Assembly: GCA_016200545.1 (NCBI GenBank)
Contig: JACQEO010000081.1
Span: 1 to 44,969 of the forward strand
DNA from: Deltaproteobacteria bacterium
Lineage (GTDB): Bacteria; Desulfobacterota; Binatia; UTPRO1
Direction of reading: 5' to 3'
Length of the DNA stretch: 44,969 bases
Below are positions 17,478-26,710 of the stretch, piece by piece (positions within the stretch are counted from its first letter, which is position 1; the number at the start of each line of letters is the position of its first letter). Both the position numbers and the translations under genes were made by a program. The notes below the pieces were generated by a model. The model was not told the DNA's origin. It did no database searches and worked only from the letters and a program-made list of their open reading frames with translations.

Positions 17478-17684
17478 GTGCCGACCTCCTTCGTGCGCGC
17501 GCGGGAGCGCGGCGGACGATCCGCTGCAACGGGCGTACCAGCGCCGCGAACATCGCCCACCGTCGCTAGTGCGCCGTTCTTCGCCCGGCTGCCGAGCGCC
17601 AGCTGACACGCCGGCGCCGGTGCGTCGAGAACATGGCGCCTGGACAACGCCAACACACGAGCCACATTTCTGTCCGGGCGGCGC

Positions 17685-18128
17685 TCAGCGTTCGTACACG
17701 TCGGGATCGAAGCGTTCCATCGCCCACTCGGGGTGTGCGGGTGTGGTGAATCCGAACCCACGATAGAGGCCGTGCGCGTCGCGCGTATTGAGCAGGAAGC
17801 GGCGGAAGCCCTGGAGCTCGGGGTGCGCGACCACCGTCGTCATCAGCCACTTCGAAAGGCCGCGCCCGCGGTGCTCCGGGAGGACGAACACGTCGGCGAG
17901 GTAGGCGACCGTCGCGCGATCGGTCACCACGCGGGCGAGACCGACCTGCCCGGCGGGTGCGTAGAGGCCGAAGCAGAGCGAGTGCTCGAGCGCGCGCGCT
18001 ACGACCGCGGCGGGGATGCCGACCGCCCAGTAGGATGAGTGCGCGAGAAAATGATGGATCAAGCGGCGGTCGAGTCGGGCGGGATCGGTGCTGATCAGGT
18101 ACTCGCCGCGGTGCCACTCTTCGCTCAC
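17685..18128 (-). CDS. GNAT family N-acetyltransferase
   Basis: This 147-residue protein has the GNAT fold. The acetyl-CoA-binding motif A reads LADVFVLPEHRGRGLSKWLM, with the RGRGLS pyrophosphate loop, and the C-terminal part LYRGFGFTTP matches the usual GF(F) motif. The N-terminus DRRLIHHFLAHSSYWAVGIP matches a subgroup of small acetyltransferases of unknown substrate found widely in proteobacteria. The start is GTG, overlapping the upstream RNase H stop codon by four bases (GTGA), so the two are translationally coupled. The substrate cannot be predicted. Confidence 0.88.
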   Translation of the reverse strand: MSEEWHRGEYLISTDPARLDRRLIHHFLAHSSYWAVGIPAAVVARALEHSLCFGLYAPAGQVGLARVVTDRATVAYLADVFVLPEHRGRGLSKWLMTTVVAHPELQGFRRFLLNTRDAHGLYRGFGFTTPAHPEWAMERFDPDVYER

Positions 18129-18595
18129 GTCGGTTCGCTCCCGAGCCCGACGTCGCCGATGCCGTGGCCGGCGTGAATCGCCTCGTTCGCGAGGACATCG
18201 CAGCGCTCATTTTCGGGATGGCCGTCGTGGCCGCGCACCCAGTGCCAGCGGACGACGTGCGCCTGCGCCGCGGCGTCGAGGAGCTGCCAGAGGTCGACGT
18301 TCTTCACCGGTTTGCGGTCGGCGGTGCGCCACTGGTTGCGCTTCCACTTCGCAAGCCACTGATCCATGCCGTTGCGCAGGTACTGCGAGTCGGTGTGCAG
18401 GTCGATATCGCAGCGCTCAGGCAGCGCCCGCAGCGCCTCGATCGCGGCGCGCATCTCCATGCGGTTGTTCGTCGTCTGCGGCTCGTAGCCGCTGATCTCC
18501 CGGCGGTGGGTTCCCTCGACGAGGATCGCCGCCCACCCGCCCGGACCGGGATTCCCCTGGCACGCGCCGTCGGTGTAGATCGTCACGCGCTTCAT
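18125..18595 (-). CDS. rnhA: Ribonuclease HI
   Basis: This 156-residue enzyme degrades the RNA strand of RNA-DNA hybrids (R-loops, primer remnants). The four catalytic carboxylates are visible: D9 in YTDGACQGNPGPGG, E47 in NNRMEMRAAIEAL, D69 in LHTDSQYL and D133 in HPENERCDVLAN. The flexible-loop histidine lies in RGHDGH, residues 121-126. The basic handle region (LAKWKRNQWRTADRKPVKN) is present, so this is the full HI type. The ATG at 18595 gives the canonical MKRVTIYTDGAC start; an upstream ATG at 18633-18634 would add 13 unconserved residues. It overlaps the GNAT gene downstream. Confidence 0.95.
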   Translation of the reverse strand: MKRVTIYTDGACQGNPGPGGWAAILVEGTHRREISGYEPQTTNNRMEMRAAIEALRALPERCDIDLHTDSQYLRNGMDQWLAKWKRNQWRTADRKPVKNVDLWQLLDAAAQAHVVRWHWVRGHDGHPENERCDVLANEAIHAGHGIGDVGLGSEPT

Positions 18596-18759
18596 CCTCG
18601 TGTGCTCGCAGGCATCGTCGTTGTTACCGCCCATGCGCCTCGGCCGTCAACGCGTCGACGTCCGTGACCCGGCGTTCACCGACAACCTGCTCTACCTGCT
18701 CCTCGAGCAGCCGCGTGGGTCGGGAGGGCGGTAGACGGCGGCGAAACCGATCCGCCCGA

Positions 18760-20268
18760 TCACGACGTGCCCTTGCTGCCGATCGGGATGAGCACGTTCA
18801 GCCGTTGCCCGCGAATCGCGATCCGGTAGTATGTGAAAGCCTTACGAAAGACGACCTGCACAGGGTTGTCCCCCGGCTGCTGCTCCGCGGATACGAGGTT
18901 CGCGGGCACGAGAATCGCGTCGAAGGAGCGCTCCTCGATCGCCTTGACGAGCCGTGCGGCCGTGGCGGGCCGCGTCAGGAGGAGGACCATGTAGTACATC
19001 CACGGATCGTTCAGCACGATCTCTCCATCGAAATCGTGAGCCGCTTGGCAGCTCTTCAAATTGAGGATCCGCCCGTGCTCAAGGCCTAGAGCACCCATCG
19101 CACGCGCAATACGGGCGCGCTCGAAGACGTACTGGGCGCTCTGGTCCATGGTCGTGAACGAGTACTCCATCCGATCCGCCGAGCGCAGCTCGAGAGCCAC
19201 GCAACCCGCGATCACCGCCAGCACCGCCGCGCGCCTCCAGTCCAAGCGCATGGCGCCGCCGAGCTCCTGGCTCGCCACGGCGATCCACAGCAGCATCGCG
19301 AGAACTGGCTCGATCAAGTTGTGGGTCCAAGCGCCGACGCCGGTGAGCGCGAAGCTCTGGGCGATCAGGGACAGCGTCAAATAGTGGAAGTACGGCGATG
19401 CCCACACTAGAGTTACGGGCGCGAGATCGAGGGCGGTCACGAACAGCCCAGCAGCGGCGACCAGGATGACGAGGAAGACCGGCTCGTGCACCATCTGCCG
19501 CCAATGCACGGCGAAACCTTCCATGTCTCGCGGGTAGTCGGTGATCGGTAGGGCGATGCAGGTCCAAAAGCCGTTGCCCCAATAGATCGAGGCGGCGAGG
19601 GCGAGCACGGCAGCGAAGGCGGCAGCGGCGATGAGAAACGCGCCGGCGCGTCGCCAGCCCTGCTGCAGAAAGTGCAGGAAACAGGCGCCGCCGGCTGCAA
19701 GATACGACTGCTTGGCCGCGATCGCGGCGACGCACAACAGCGCGGGCAGCACGACGCCGTTCCGACCGGCGCGATTGCGTGTGGCGGCAATCACGGCCCA
19801 AACCGAGAAGAAGAGCGCCATGCTGTCGCAGCGAAGGAACGCCGTATTCGCCGTGACGGCTCGGATCAGAAAGAAGAGCGCGACGCCGAGCACGGCGAGG
19901 GGTGCGTAGTCACGTCGTCGTACGACCGCGAACAATCCGGCGGCCGATCCCACCATGAAGACGAGCGCGACAACCCTGCCGGTGAAGAATGGGTTTCCCG
20001 GTTGCGCGGGTAGGAGCGCCACCAAGACGTGGTAGAGCGGCGTATACGGTGTCACGTGAAGTGGCAGATCGAACACGGATGCGGGATCGTAGATGTTGAC
20101 GCCCGCGCGTATGGCCTTGACGGCGCTCATGTGCGGGCCTTCGGAGACGAGGTCGAACGGCGCCACCAACTGATCCGAGGCGACCCCGACGATGCGCACC
20201 AGCGAGGCCGAGAGGAGCGTCAGCGCGGCGAGCCACAGGGCAACCTGCGAGGAGCGCGTCGAGAGCAT
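18760..20268 (-). CDS. Polytopic membrane protein, GT39/ArnT-like glycosyltransferase
   Basis: This 502-residue protein has roughly ten or more hydrophobic helices and, after the first, a periplasmic-type loop VAPFDLVSEGPHMSAVKAIRAGVNIYDP. A YTPLYHVLVAL segment follows. The sequence AFLRCDSMALFFSVWAVIAA is typical of polyprenyl-phosphate-dependent GT-C glycosyltransferases. A soluble C-terminal domain at about residues 400-502 contains GEIVLNDPWMYYMVLL. Such enzymes move sugars from a lipid carrier to an envelope acceptor on the outer face of the inner membrane. The start at 20268 (MLSTRSSQVALWLAAL) was preferred over 20421, which would overlap the antitoxin gene and add an Arg/Cys-rich extension. 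It stands alone; donor and acceptor are unknown. Confidence 0.7.
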   Translation of the reverse strand: MLSTRSSQVALWLAALTLLSASLVRIVGVASDQLVAPFDLVSEGPHMSAVKAIRAGVNIYDPASVFDLPLHVTPYTPLYHVLVALLPAQPGNPFFTGRVVALVFMVGSAAGLFAVVRRRDYAPLAVLGVALFFLIRAVTANTAFLRCDSMALFFSVWAVIAATRNRAGRNGVVLPALLCVAAIAAKQSYLAAGGACFLHFLQQGWRRAGAFLIAAAAFAAVLALAASIYWGNGFWTCIALPITDYPRDMEGFAVHWRQMVHEPVFLVILVAAAGLFVTALDLAPVTLVWASPYFHYLTLSLIAQSFALTGVGAWTHNLIEPVLAMLLWIAVASQELGGAMRLDWRRAAVLAVIAGCVALELRSADRMEYSFTTMDQSAQYVFERARIARAMGALGLEHGRILNLKSCQAAHDFDGEIVLNDPWMYYMVLLLTRPATAARLVKAIEERSFDAILVPANLVSAEQQPGDNPVQVVFRKAFTYYRIAIRGQRLNVLIPIGSKGTS

Positions 20269-20359
20269 GACCGTGAGTCGGCGCAGCTTGCCGCATCGCC
20301 GCCTGCGTCCGCAACTCCAGCACAGGGCGCGTCTGTGGATTGACGCCTTCTGCAGCAGC

Positions 20360-20375
20360 GGACTAGACTTAGTCC
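20360..20375. promoter_or_regulatory. Palindrome abutting the Phd-like start codon
   Basis: GGACTA, GACT, TAGTCC: perfect 6-base arms ending one base before the antitoxin ATG at 20376. The position suits an operator for Phd/VapC autorepression or a hairpin limiting translation. It also occupies the place of the ribosome binding site, which is otherwise missing. Confidence 0.55.
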
Positions 20376-20654
20376 ATGCCGACTGTCGTGAACATCCACG
20401 CAGCAAAGACCCATCTGTCACGGCTCGTCGAACGCGCTCACGGCGGCGAGGAGATCGTCATCGCCCGTGGTGGAGAGCCCAAGGCGCGACTCATGCCGCT
20501 CGCAGCAAAGCGGGCTGCTCGCCGGCCCGGACTCTTGAAGGGCAAGATCGCTGTGGCCGAGGACTTCGACGCGCCCCTGCCGAAGGACCTCCTCGCGGCC
20601 TTCTATCGGGGCAAACTCGAGCCGCGCCCCGCGCGGCGGCGGGCGCGTCGGTGA
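20376..20654 (+). CDS. Phd/YefM family antitoxin
   Basis: This 92-residue antitoxin opens MPTVVNIHAAKTHLSRLVERA, then GGEEIVIARGGEPKARLMPL, the standard Phd/YefM DNA-binding and dimerisation domain. The C-terminal part (DFDAPLPKDLLAAFYRGKLE) is the toxin-binding tail usual in VapC-linked members. It binds and blocks the PIN toxin encoded next and represses its own promoter. Its stop overlaps the toxin's GTG by four bases (GTGA). A palindrome sits directly before its ATG and no clear ribosome binding site is seen. The family assignment is firm. Confidence 0.92.
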   Translation: MPTVVNIHAAKTHLSRLVERAHGGEEIVIARGGEPKARLMPLAAKRAARRPGLLKGKIAVAEDFDAPLPKDLLAAFYRGKLEPRPARRRARR

Positions 20655-21043
20655 GGCTGATCCTCGACTCGCATGTCTTCTTGTGGTGGCTTCAGGACGA
20701 TCGGCGCCTTTCCCGCTCCGCCCGCCGCTCCATCGAGGCTCCCTCGTCCGATGTCTTCGTGAGCGCCGCCTCGATCTGGGAGATCGCGATCAAGCTCTCG
20801 ATCGGCAAGCTCCGATGGCGGTCGCGCGCGGGAGTGGACCTGGCATCCACGATCACGGACTGCGGGTTTGCCGAGCTTCCTGTTACTGCGCGTCATGCCG
20901 CGGCGGTCCGTGAGCTTCCCCATCATCACGCTGATCCGTTCGACCGGCTTCTGATTGCGCAGGCGCTCTGTGAGGATCTGCAGATCATCACCGGCGATGA
21001 CGCGTTCGGCTCCTACGGAGTGCGCACGCTCGAGGCGACATGA
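20651..21043 (+). CDS. vapC: VapC-type PIN domain ribonuclease toxin
   Basis: This 130-residue PIN-domain protein begins VRLILDSHVFLWWL, with the first catalytic Asp at position 6. It continues with SAASIWEIAIKLSIGKL (the conserved Glu) and HHADPFDRLLIAQA, carrying the later acidic residues, before IITGDDAF. All PIN acidic positions look intact, so it is likely an active Mg-dependent RNase that cleaves tRNA or rRNA when unbound. It belongs to the DSHVFLWW subgroup normally paired with Phd/YefM antitoxins, as here. The GTG start overlaps the antitoxin stop. The C-terminus ends eight bases from the convergent mazF remnant. Confidence 0.92.
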   Translation: MRLILDSHVFLWWLQDDRRLSRSARRSIEAPSSDVFVSAASIWEIAIKLSIGKLRWRSRAGVDLASTITDCGFAELPVTARHAAAVRELPHHHADPFDRLLIAQALCEDLQIITGDDAFGSYGVRTLEAT

Positions 21044-21050
21044 GCGACTA

Positions 21051-21269
21051 TCAGGCGATGATCTCGTTGAGCCCTTCGATCAGCCGATCCAGATCCTCCG
21101 GGGCAACCCGTCCGATCTTGCTGCCCAACCGGGGGGTCGACAGGGTACGTACCTGACTGATCTTCACCCACGCCCGCTTCTTCAACTTCACCGACTTCAA
21201 CTCGTGTGTGAGAGGAAAGCCGGCCCGTTGGTCCTGACTCGTCACGGCCATCGCGATCACCGTGCCTGA
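21051..21269 (-). pseudogene. MazF/PemK-like toxin, N-terminally truncated
   Basis: The readable part, from SGTVIAMAVTSQ to the stop, matches the second half of MazF/PemK toxins: VIAMAVTSQDQRAGFPLTHEL, then RAWVKISQVRTLSTPRLGSKIGRV and a terminal helix PEDLDRLIEGLNEII. The family's first 35-40 residues, which carry the RRGDI/W start and the RPVLV segment with the catalytic Arg, are missing. In their place the frame runs back into the end of the antitoxin gene. No start codon with a ribosome binding site precedes the conserved part. A deletion joined the antitoxin stop directly to mid-mazF. The product is unlikely to be an active endoribonuclease. Confidence 0.7.
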
Positions 21270-21276
21270 ACACCCC

Positions 21277-21519
21277 TCAGAATTCGGGCCATCCTTTGAG
21301 GTCCTCCCGCAGCCCTTCATCCGCCATCGTTTGCTCGGATTTCTTGCTGAGCTTCGCGCATTCGCGCGCCAGGCGTCCGCGATCGAGGCGCTCGAGCTTG
21401 TCCCGCACGGCCTCTTGAATCGCGCGGCTCCGGTTCGGGAATCTCCCCTGATTCACGAGCCTGTCGATCCGTTTGAGCAGCTCGTCTTCGATCGTGATCG
21501 CAACTTTGGCAACGCCCAC
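21277..21519 (-). CDS. Ribbon-helix-helix (CopG/MazE-like) antitoxin
   Basis: This 80-residue protein (from GTG at 21519) reads VAKVAITIEDELLKRIDRLVNQGRFPNRSRAIQEAVRDKLERL, a clean ribbon-helix-helix DNA-binding domain of the CopG/MazE type. A helical toxin-binding tail ending LKGWPEF follows. GGAG lies eight bases before the GTG. An in-frame ATG at 21552 is an alternative; it overlaps the acyl-CoA dehydrogenase stop as ATGA but has no ribosome binding site. The partner MazF-like gene downstream is truncated, so this antitoxin may persist as an orphan repressor or act on a related toxin elsewhere. Confidence 0.8.
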   Translation of the reverse strand: MGVAKVAITIEDELLKRIDRLVNQGRFPNRSRAIQEAVRDKLERLDRGRLARECAKLSKKSEQTMADEGLREDLKGWPEF

Positions 21520-21548
21520 GGCATGCTCCGTTCGAGTATGATGTTTCC

Positions 21549-22775
<1,227 letters not shown>

Positions 22776-22809
22776 CGTCGAGTCCTTTTCGCCGGCGCGG
22801 GCGCCGGTG

Positions 22810-23766
22810 TCAGCGGCAGTCGTCGTCCCAGCCCGGGTCTTTGTCGGGCCGCGCCTCGAGGCGCGCCAGGCAGCGCGCCGCCTGGTCGAGGTCGATGACG
22901 TTCTCGTAGCGATTGTCCCCGCACGTGGACAAGCCCGCGTCGACGGTCGCACGTAGCTCGGCGACGGCGCGTACCGACGCGCCGGTCGCGGCGAGCGTCT
23001 CGGCGAAGAGCAGCCGGTTGTCGACCGTGCAGGCATAAAGGGGCGACGTGGTCGCGTCCTCCATGAGTCGGCGGGCGGCCTGCGGGTCGCCGCCGGCGAA
23101 GCCGGGCGCGCGCAGCAGGAGCGACGCCTCGGCGCGCGTCGCGGCACCGTCGGGCAGGTCGCGTCCCGGGGGCGCGCCGGCGCGCGCGGCGCGGAACTCG
23201 GCGAGGAGCTGCGTCGGCAACCCGAGCTGCGTGGGATTCCACGAGCCGCGCGCGCGGATGCCGCGGATGCTGCCGTGCCAGAGGTGACAGGACGGCGGCG
23301 CCGGCGCGTGCGCGAGGCAGCGCGCCGTCTCGTCGAGGCCGCGGGTCAGGCGCTCCTCGACGGTGGCGTCGGTCGGGCCGAAGTGCCGGCTCTTGAACGC
23401 GGCGGCGGCGAGGAGAGCGCGGGCGTCGTCGTGTGCGCGCTCGTCGACCCCGCCGCAGTCGACGAGGCAGCGCGCCCGCGCATAGGTCAGCAGGAGCCGC
23501 TCGCGGAAACGGTCGCGCGCCGCCGCCGGCGCGGGACGCGTCGCGCCGTCGCCGCGGCTCGCGTAGAGCGCGTGCGCGTCGGCGAGCTCGCTGGCGAAGC
23601 GCGCGCAGTCGCAGGTGGGCGAGCCTGTCGCCACGTGCTCGGGCCCGGCCGGCGCGTCGGCGAGCGTGGTGCGGGCCCCGAGATCGAGCGCGCGCGGTGG
23701 CACCGCGCGCGGCGACAGGAGCAGGGTGGAGAGCGCGGAGAGCGCGGCGACGGCGGCGGGGATCAC
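22810..23766 (-). CDS. Exported protein of unknown function, Cys-containing, TPR-like helices
   Basis: This 318-residue protein has a hydrophobic N-terminal segment (MIPAAVAALSALSTLLLSP), probably a signal peptide or anchor, then a mostly helical, Ala/Arg-rich body with about a dozen cysteines (CDCARF, CLVDCGG, CLAHAPAPPSC). The phrase SCHLWHGSIRGIRARGSWNPTQLGLPTQLLAEF and the alternating helices suggest a TatT-like or TPR-like solenoid, but I do not recognise the family. It lies 34 bases upstream of the acyl-CoA dehydrogenase on the same strand, and 45 bases downstream of the S1-domain gene, so all may be co-transcribed. Low certainty beyond being coding. Confidence 0.6.
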   Translation of the reverse strand: MIPAAVAALSALSTLLLSPRAVPPRALDLGARTTLADAPAGPEHVATGSPTCDCARFASELADAHALYASRGDGATRPAPAAARDRFRERLLLTYARARCLVDCGGVDERAHDDARALLAAAAFKSRHFGPTDATVEERLTRGLDETARCLAHAPAPPSCHLWHGSIRGIRARGSWNPTQLGLPTQLLAEFRAARAGAPPGRDLPDGAATRAEASLLLRAPGFAGGDPQAARRLMEDATTSPLYACTVDNRLLFAETLAATGASVRAVAELRATVDAGLSTCGDNRYENVIDLDQAARCLARLEARPDKDPGWDDDCR

Positions 23767-23811
23767 GACGAGCGGGTTCCCGCGCTCAGACGGCGGTGCG
23801 CGCGCGCCTCG

Positions 23812-25191
23812 TCACCGCTTTTTCATCGTCGACGCCAGGAGCTCGCCGAACGTGCCGAGCCCCCGTACTTCCGACGTCTTCGCGGCAATCGACTCACGCT
23901 CCTCGCGCCGCGTGGAGGCCTCCGCCTGCTCGCGCTCGCGCCGCGCGCTCTCGACCATCGACAGCGCGATCCGCCGCTTGTCGGGCTCGAGGCCCACCAC
24001 CGTCACTTCGATCTCGTCGCCCACCTTGACGACGTTCTTCGGATGCGCGACGCGCGTGTCGAGCGACATGCGCGACACGTGTACGAGGCCGTCGAGGCCG
24101 GGTGCGAGCTCGACGAAGGCGCCGAAGGGCTCGAGCTTGCGGACGGTGCCGCGCACGCTGCCGCCGACCGGAAAGCGCTCCGCGACCGTCGTCCACGGGT
24201 CGGTTGCGAGCGCGCGCAGCGACAGGCTGATGCGGCTGCGGCCGCCGTCGGTCGCGCGCTCGAGCTTCATGACCTGCGCCTCGACCTCTTGACCCACCTG
24301 CACCACCTCCGAGGGATGGCGCACGCGCGCGTAGCCGAGCTCGGTGACGTGGATCAATCCCTCGACGCCGCCGAGATCCACGAACGCGCCGAAGTCGCGC
24401 AGCGAGGTCACGGTGCCGCGCACCACCGCGCCGACCTGCAGTCGCTGCCACGTCGTCGCGGCCTGCGCGGCGGCTTCCTCTTCGAGGAGCCCGCGGCGCG
24501 AGACGACGACGTTGCGGCCGCCGGCGCTGATCTGCGTGACGCGGAAGCGCAGCCGCTGCCCGACGTACTGGGCGGGATCGGCGCGGCGGAGGTCGATCTG
24601 CGAGGCCGGGCAGAACGCGCGTACGCCGACGACCTGCACGTCGAAGCCGCCCTTGTTCTGGCCGGTGACCAGGCCCTCCACCGCGAGGCCGTGCTCGCGC
24701 GCCTGCTCGAGTTCGCCGGGAACGTGACCGCCGCGCCCGATGGTGCGTTTGAGGACGATCGAGCCCGAACGGCTGCCGTCGTCGGTCACGGTGGCGGTGA
24801 GCTGATCGCCGACGGCGAGGCCGAGCTCGCCGGTCGTGGGATCGCGGAACTCGGCGAGGTCGATGATCGCTTCCGCTTTGGCGCCGATCGTGACGAACGC
24901 GGTCGCCGGTCCGAGCGCGACGATGCGACCGCGGACGACGTCGCCCGCCTTGACCCGCGCTTGCGCAGGCTGCGTCGCCTCGCTCGCTGCGAAGAGCGCC
25001 GCGAAGTCGTCCTCGCCGCTCGGGGTCGGCGCGGCGCCCGCGGACGCCGCGGCTCCGGCGGCGGGTGCCGCGGCGACATGCGGAGCGTTGGGCGCTGCGG
25101 CCTCGGGATGCGTCTGCTCGGGTGGGTTGCCGCTGGAAGGCGCGTCGTCGCCGGTCGCGACCGTTCGCACGGAGTCGTTCGTTGCCGTCAT
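23812..25191 (-). CDS. S1 RNA-binding domain protein, ribosomal protein S1-like
   Basis: This 459-residue protein has an Ala/Pro-rich flexible N-terminus (about 1-78), then four S1 (OB-fold) domains at about 80-150, 165-233, 252-325 and 341-412. Domains three and four are the most canonical (GTVTSLRDFGAFVDLGGVEGLIHVTELG and GTVRKLEPFGAFVELAPGLDGLVHVSRMS). The tail is charged and helical. Ribosomal S1 binds mRNA upstream of the start codon and brings it to the 30S subunit. Four to six S1 domains are usual, so this is a short S1 or a paralogue. A GGAGG site lies upstream of the ATG. It lies 45 bases downstream of the mla-type operon on the same strand, an odd pairing. Confidence 0.85.
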   Translation of the reverse strand: MTATNDSVRTVATGDDAPSSGNPPEQTHPEAAAPNAPHVAAAPAAGAAASAGAAPTPSGEDDFAALFAASEATQPAQARVKAGDVVRGRIVALGPATAFVTIGAKAEAIIDLAEFRDPTTGELGLAVGDQLTATVTDDGSRSGSIVLKRTIGRGGHVPGELEQAREHGLAVEGLVTGQNKGGFDVQVVGVRAFCPASQIDLRRADPAQYVGQRLRFRVTQISAGGRNVVVSRRGLLEEEAAAQAATTWQRLQVGAVVRGTVTSLRDFGAFVDLGGVEGLIHVTELGYARVRHPSEVVQVGQEVEAQVMKLERATDGGRSRISLSLRALATDPWTTVAERFPVGGSVRGTVRKLEPFGAFVELAPGLDGLVHVSRMSLDTRVAHPKNVVKVGDEIEVTVVGLEPDKRRIALSMVESARREREQAEASTRREERESIAAKTSEVRGLGTFGELLASTMKKR

Positions 25192-25235
25192 GGGATCCTC
25201 CGAGAGCGGCCGCGATTATACCGCGGCGACGAGAT

Positions 25236-25787
25236 TTAGCGACCCGCGCGCGCGGCTTCGGTGAGGAGTTGATCGAGGATGCGTTGCAGCGCACGACTGA
25301 GCGCCGCCGCCACCGCCTCGGGCCGACGCGACGCGGCGGGCTCGGTCTCGCTGAACGCGCGCTCGAGGATGATGGTGCCGCCGCGCGCGACGCGCACGTC
25401 GAGCGCGAGCGTGCCGCGCCAGCCGGTGGGATCGTCGACCTCCTCGAGACGGCGGATGTTGCCCTCGACCTCGAACGGGATGCCGTTGGCGGCCCCGGCG
25501 CGCTCGAAGTAGTCGCGCGCGGCGGTGCGGACCAGGTTGCGCGGATCGGCGGCCCAGCGATGGTAGCTGTAGTAGTCGAGTTGGTAGGGCGAGCTGCGAT
25601 ACGCGATGCGCTCGGTCGCGTACGCTTGGTCGCTGGTGATCACGCCGACGCGCAGCGGCGCGTCGAGGCGCGTCGCCGGCGCGTCGGTGATCGCGAGCGT
25701 GTAGTAGTGGATGCCCGGCAGGCTGCGGCCGAACGAACAGCCGGCGAGCGCCATCGCGGCGAGCAGGAGCATCGTTGCGCGCGTCAT
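25236..25787 (-). CDS. ABC-type transport auxiliary lipoprotein (PqiC/LptE-like), Mla/MCE system
   Basis: This 183-residue lipoprotein has a lipobox LAGC with C17 as the expected lipidated residue. The body reads YYTLAI near the N-terminus, then PLRVGVITSDQAYATERIAYRSSPYQLDYYSYHRWAADP, the pattern of the ABC-type transport auxiliary lipoproteins (PqiC, DUF330) linked to MCE transporters. These proteins probably sit in the outer membrane and cooperate with the MlaD/MCE ring that moves phospholipids between membranes. The ATG overlaps the mlaD stop as ATGA, making it the last gene of the mlaE-F-D-pqiC operon. Confidence 0.88.
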   Translation of the reverse strand: MTRATMLLLAAMALAGCSFGRSLPGIHYYTLAITDAPATRLDAPLRVGVITSDQAYATERIAYRSSPYQLDYYSYHRWAADPRNLVRTAARDYFERAGAANGIPFEVEGNIRRLEEVDDPTGWRGTLALDVRVARGGTIILERAFSETEPAASRRPEAVAAALSRALQRILDQLLTEAARAGR

Positions 25788-26710
25788 TTGTCGAACTCCC
25801 GCTCCGGTACGTTGCGGCCCCAGACCAGCACCGAGGGATCGCTGCGGATGACGTCCAGCGTCTCCTGCAAGCGGCTGGTCGTGGCGCTCAGCTCGCCCAT
25901 GAGCGAGCCGAGGGAGCCGCCCGTGCCCGAGATCTGCGACTGCGTGGTCTGCACGAGGTCGCGGGTCGCGGTGACGGTCTCGTCGAGATGGCGGAGCGTC
26001 ACCTCGACGCCGCCGAAGATCGTTTCGCGACGGCCGTACACGTCGGTGATCAGGCGGTTCAGATTGTCGGTCGTCGTCGACAGCTGGCGCACGAGCTCGG
26101 CGAGCTGCTTCCCGGTTTCCTCGGTGCGGAAGGTTGCCATCGTGGTGTTGAGGCTCTGCGCGACGCCTTGGAGGTCGCTCACGAACGCCGTCACCTTGGT
26201 ACTGTTCTCCTCGGTGAATACCTGCTCGTCGAGCTTGCGCATGATCTTGCCGGCACGGTCGGCGATGTCGGAGAGTTGATTGCGAAACTGCGCGAGCGAT
26301 GTCACGTCACCGCGGATGGTGCCGCCCGGCTTCACGAGATCGCCGGTGCCGCCCTGGAATTGGATGTACTGGATGCCGGTGACGAGCGGGCCGAGGAGCG
26401 CGGCGATGGTATCCGTGCGCACCGGCGTTCCGGGCTCGATGTCGATGATGACGGCGACTTTCGGCGGCAGGTCTTGCGTGAGCGTGATGTCACGTACGCG
26501 GCCGACCACGACGCCCTGGTACTCGACGTTGGCGCTGCGGTTGAGACCGCTCACCGAGTCGGTGAAGAGGACGGTGTAGGTGTCGACCGGCCGGAAGATG
26601 CGGGCGCCGGCGATCCACAAGAGCCCGCCGACGAGCAGCGCCCCGGCGACGAGGACGAAGGCGCCGACTCGGAACGTGTCGCGCCGTGTGCGTGCCGCGC
26701 CGCTGGTCAC
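25784..26710 (-). CDS. mlaD: MlaD/MCE family substrate-binding protein
   Basis: This 308-residue protein has an N-terminal membrane helix (FRVGAFVLVAGALLVGGLLWIAGA, about 13-36). An MCE domain follows at about 42-125: YTVLFTDSVSGLNRSANVEYQGVVVGRV, then PVRTDTIAALLGPLVTGIQYIQFQGG. A long amphipathic, partly coiled-coil C-terminal half then runs through NQLSDIADRAGKI, ending LVWGRNVPEREF, as in PqiB-like and Mla MCE proteins. MCE proteins form hexameric rings in the periplasm that carry lipids. The GTG start overlaps the mlaF stop by four bases (GTGA). The tail length (about 180 residues) exceeds E. coli MlaD and suggests a bridge-like variant; this is an inference. Confidence 0.9.
   Translation of the reverse strand: MTSGAARTRRDTFRVGAFVLVAGALLVGGLLWIAGARIFRPVDTYTVLFTDSVSGLNRSANVEYQGVVVGRVRDITLTQDLPPKVAVIIDIEPGTPVRTDTIAALLGPLVTGIQYIQFQGGTGDLVKPGGTIRGDVTSLAQFRNQLSDIADRAGKIMRKLDEQVFTEENSTKVTAFVSDLQGVAQSLNTTMATFRTEETGKQLAELVRQLSTTTDNLNRLITDVYGRRETIFGGVEVTLRHLDETVTATRDLVQTTQSQISGTGGSLGSLMGELSATTSRLQETLDVIRSDPSVLVWGRNVPEREFDK

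Noticed and set aside
18633..18734. 33-codon plus-strand frame starting next to rnhA (ends NLLYLLLEQPRGSGGR)
   Set aside because: Short, no ribosome binding site, no recognisable family; could be a remnant but cannot be supported.
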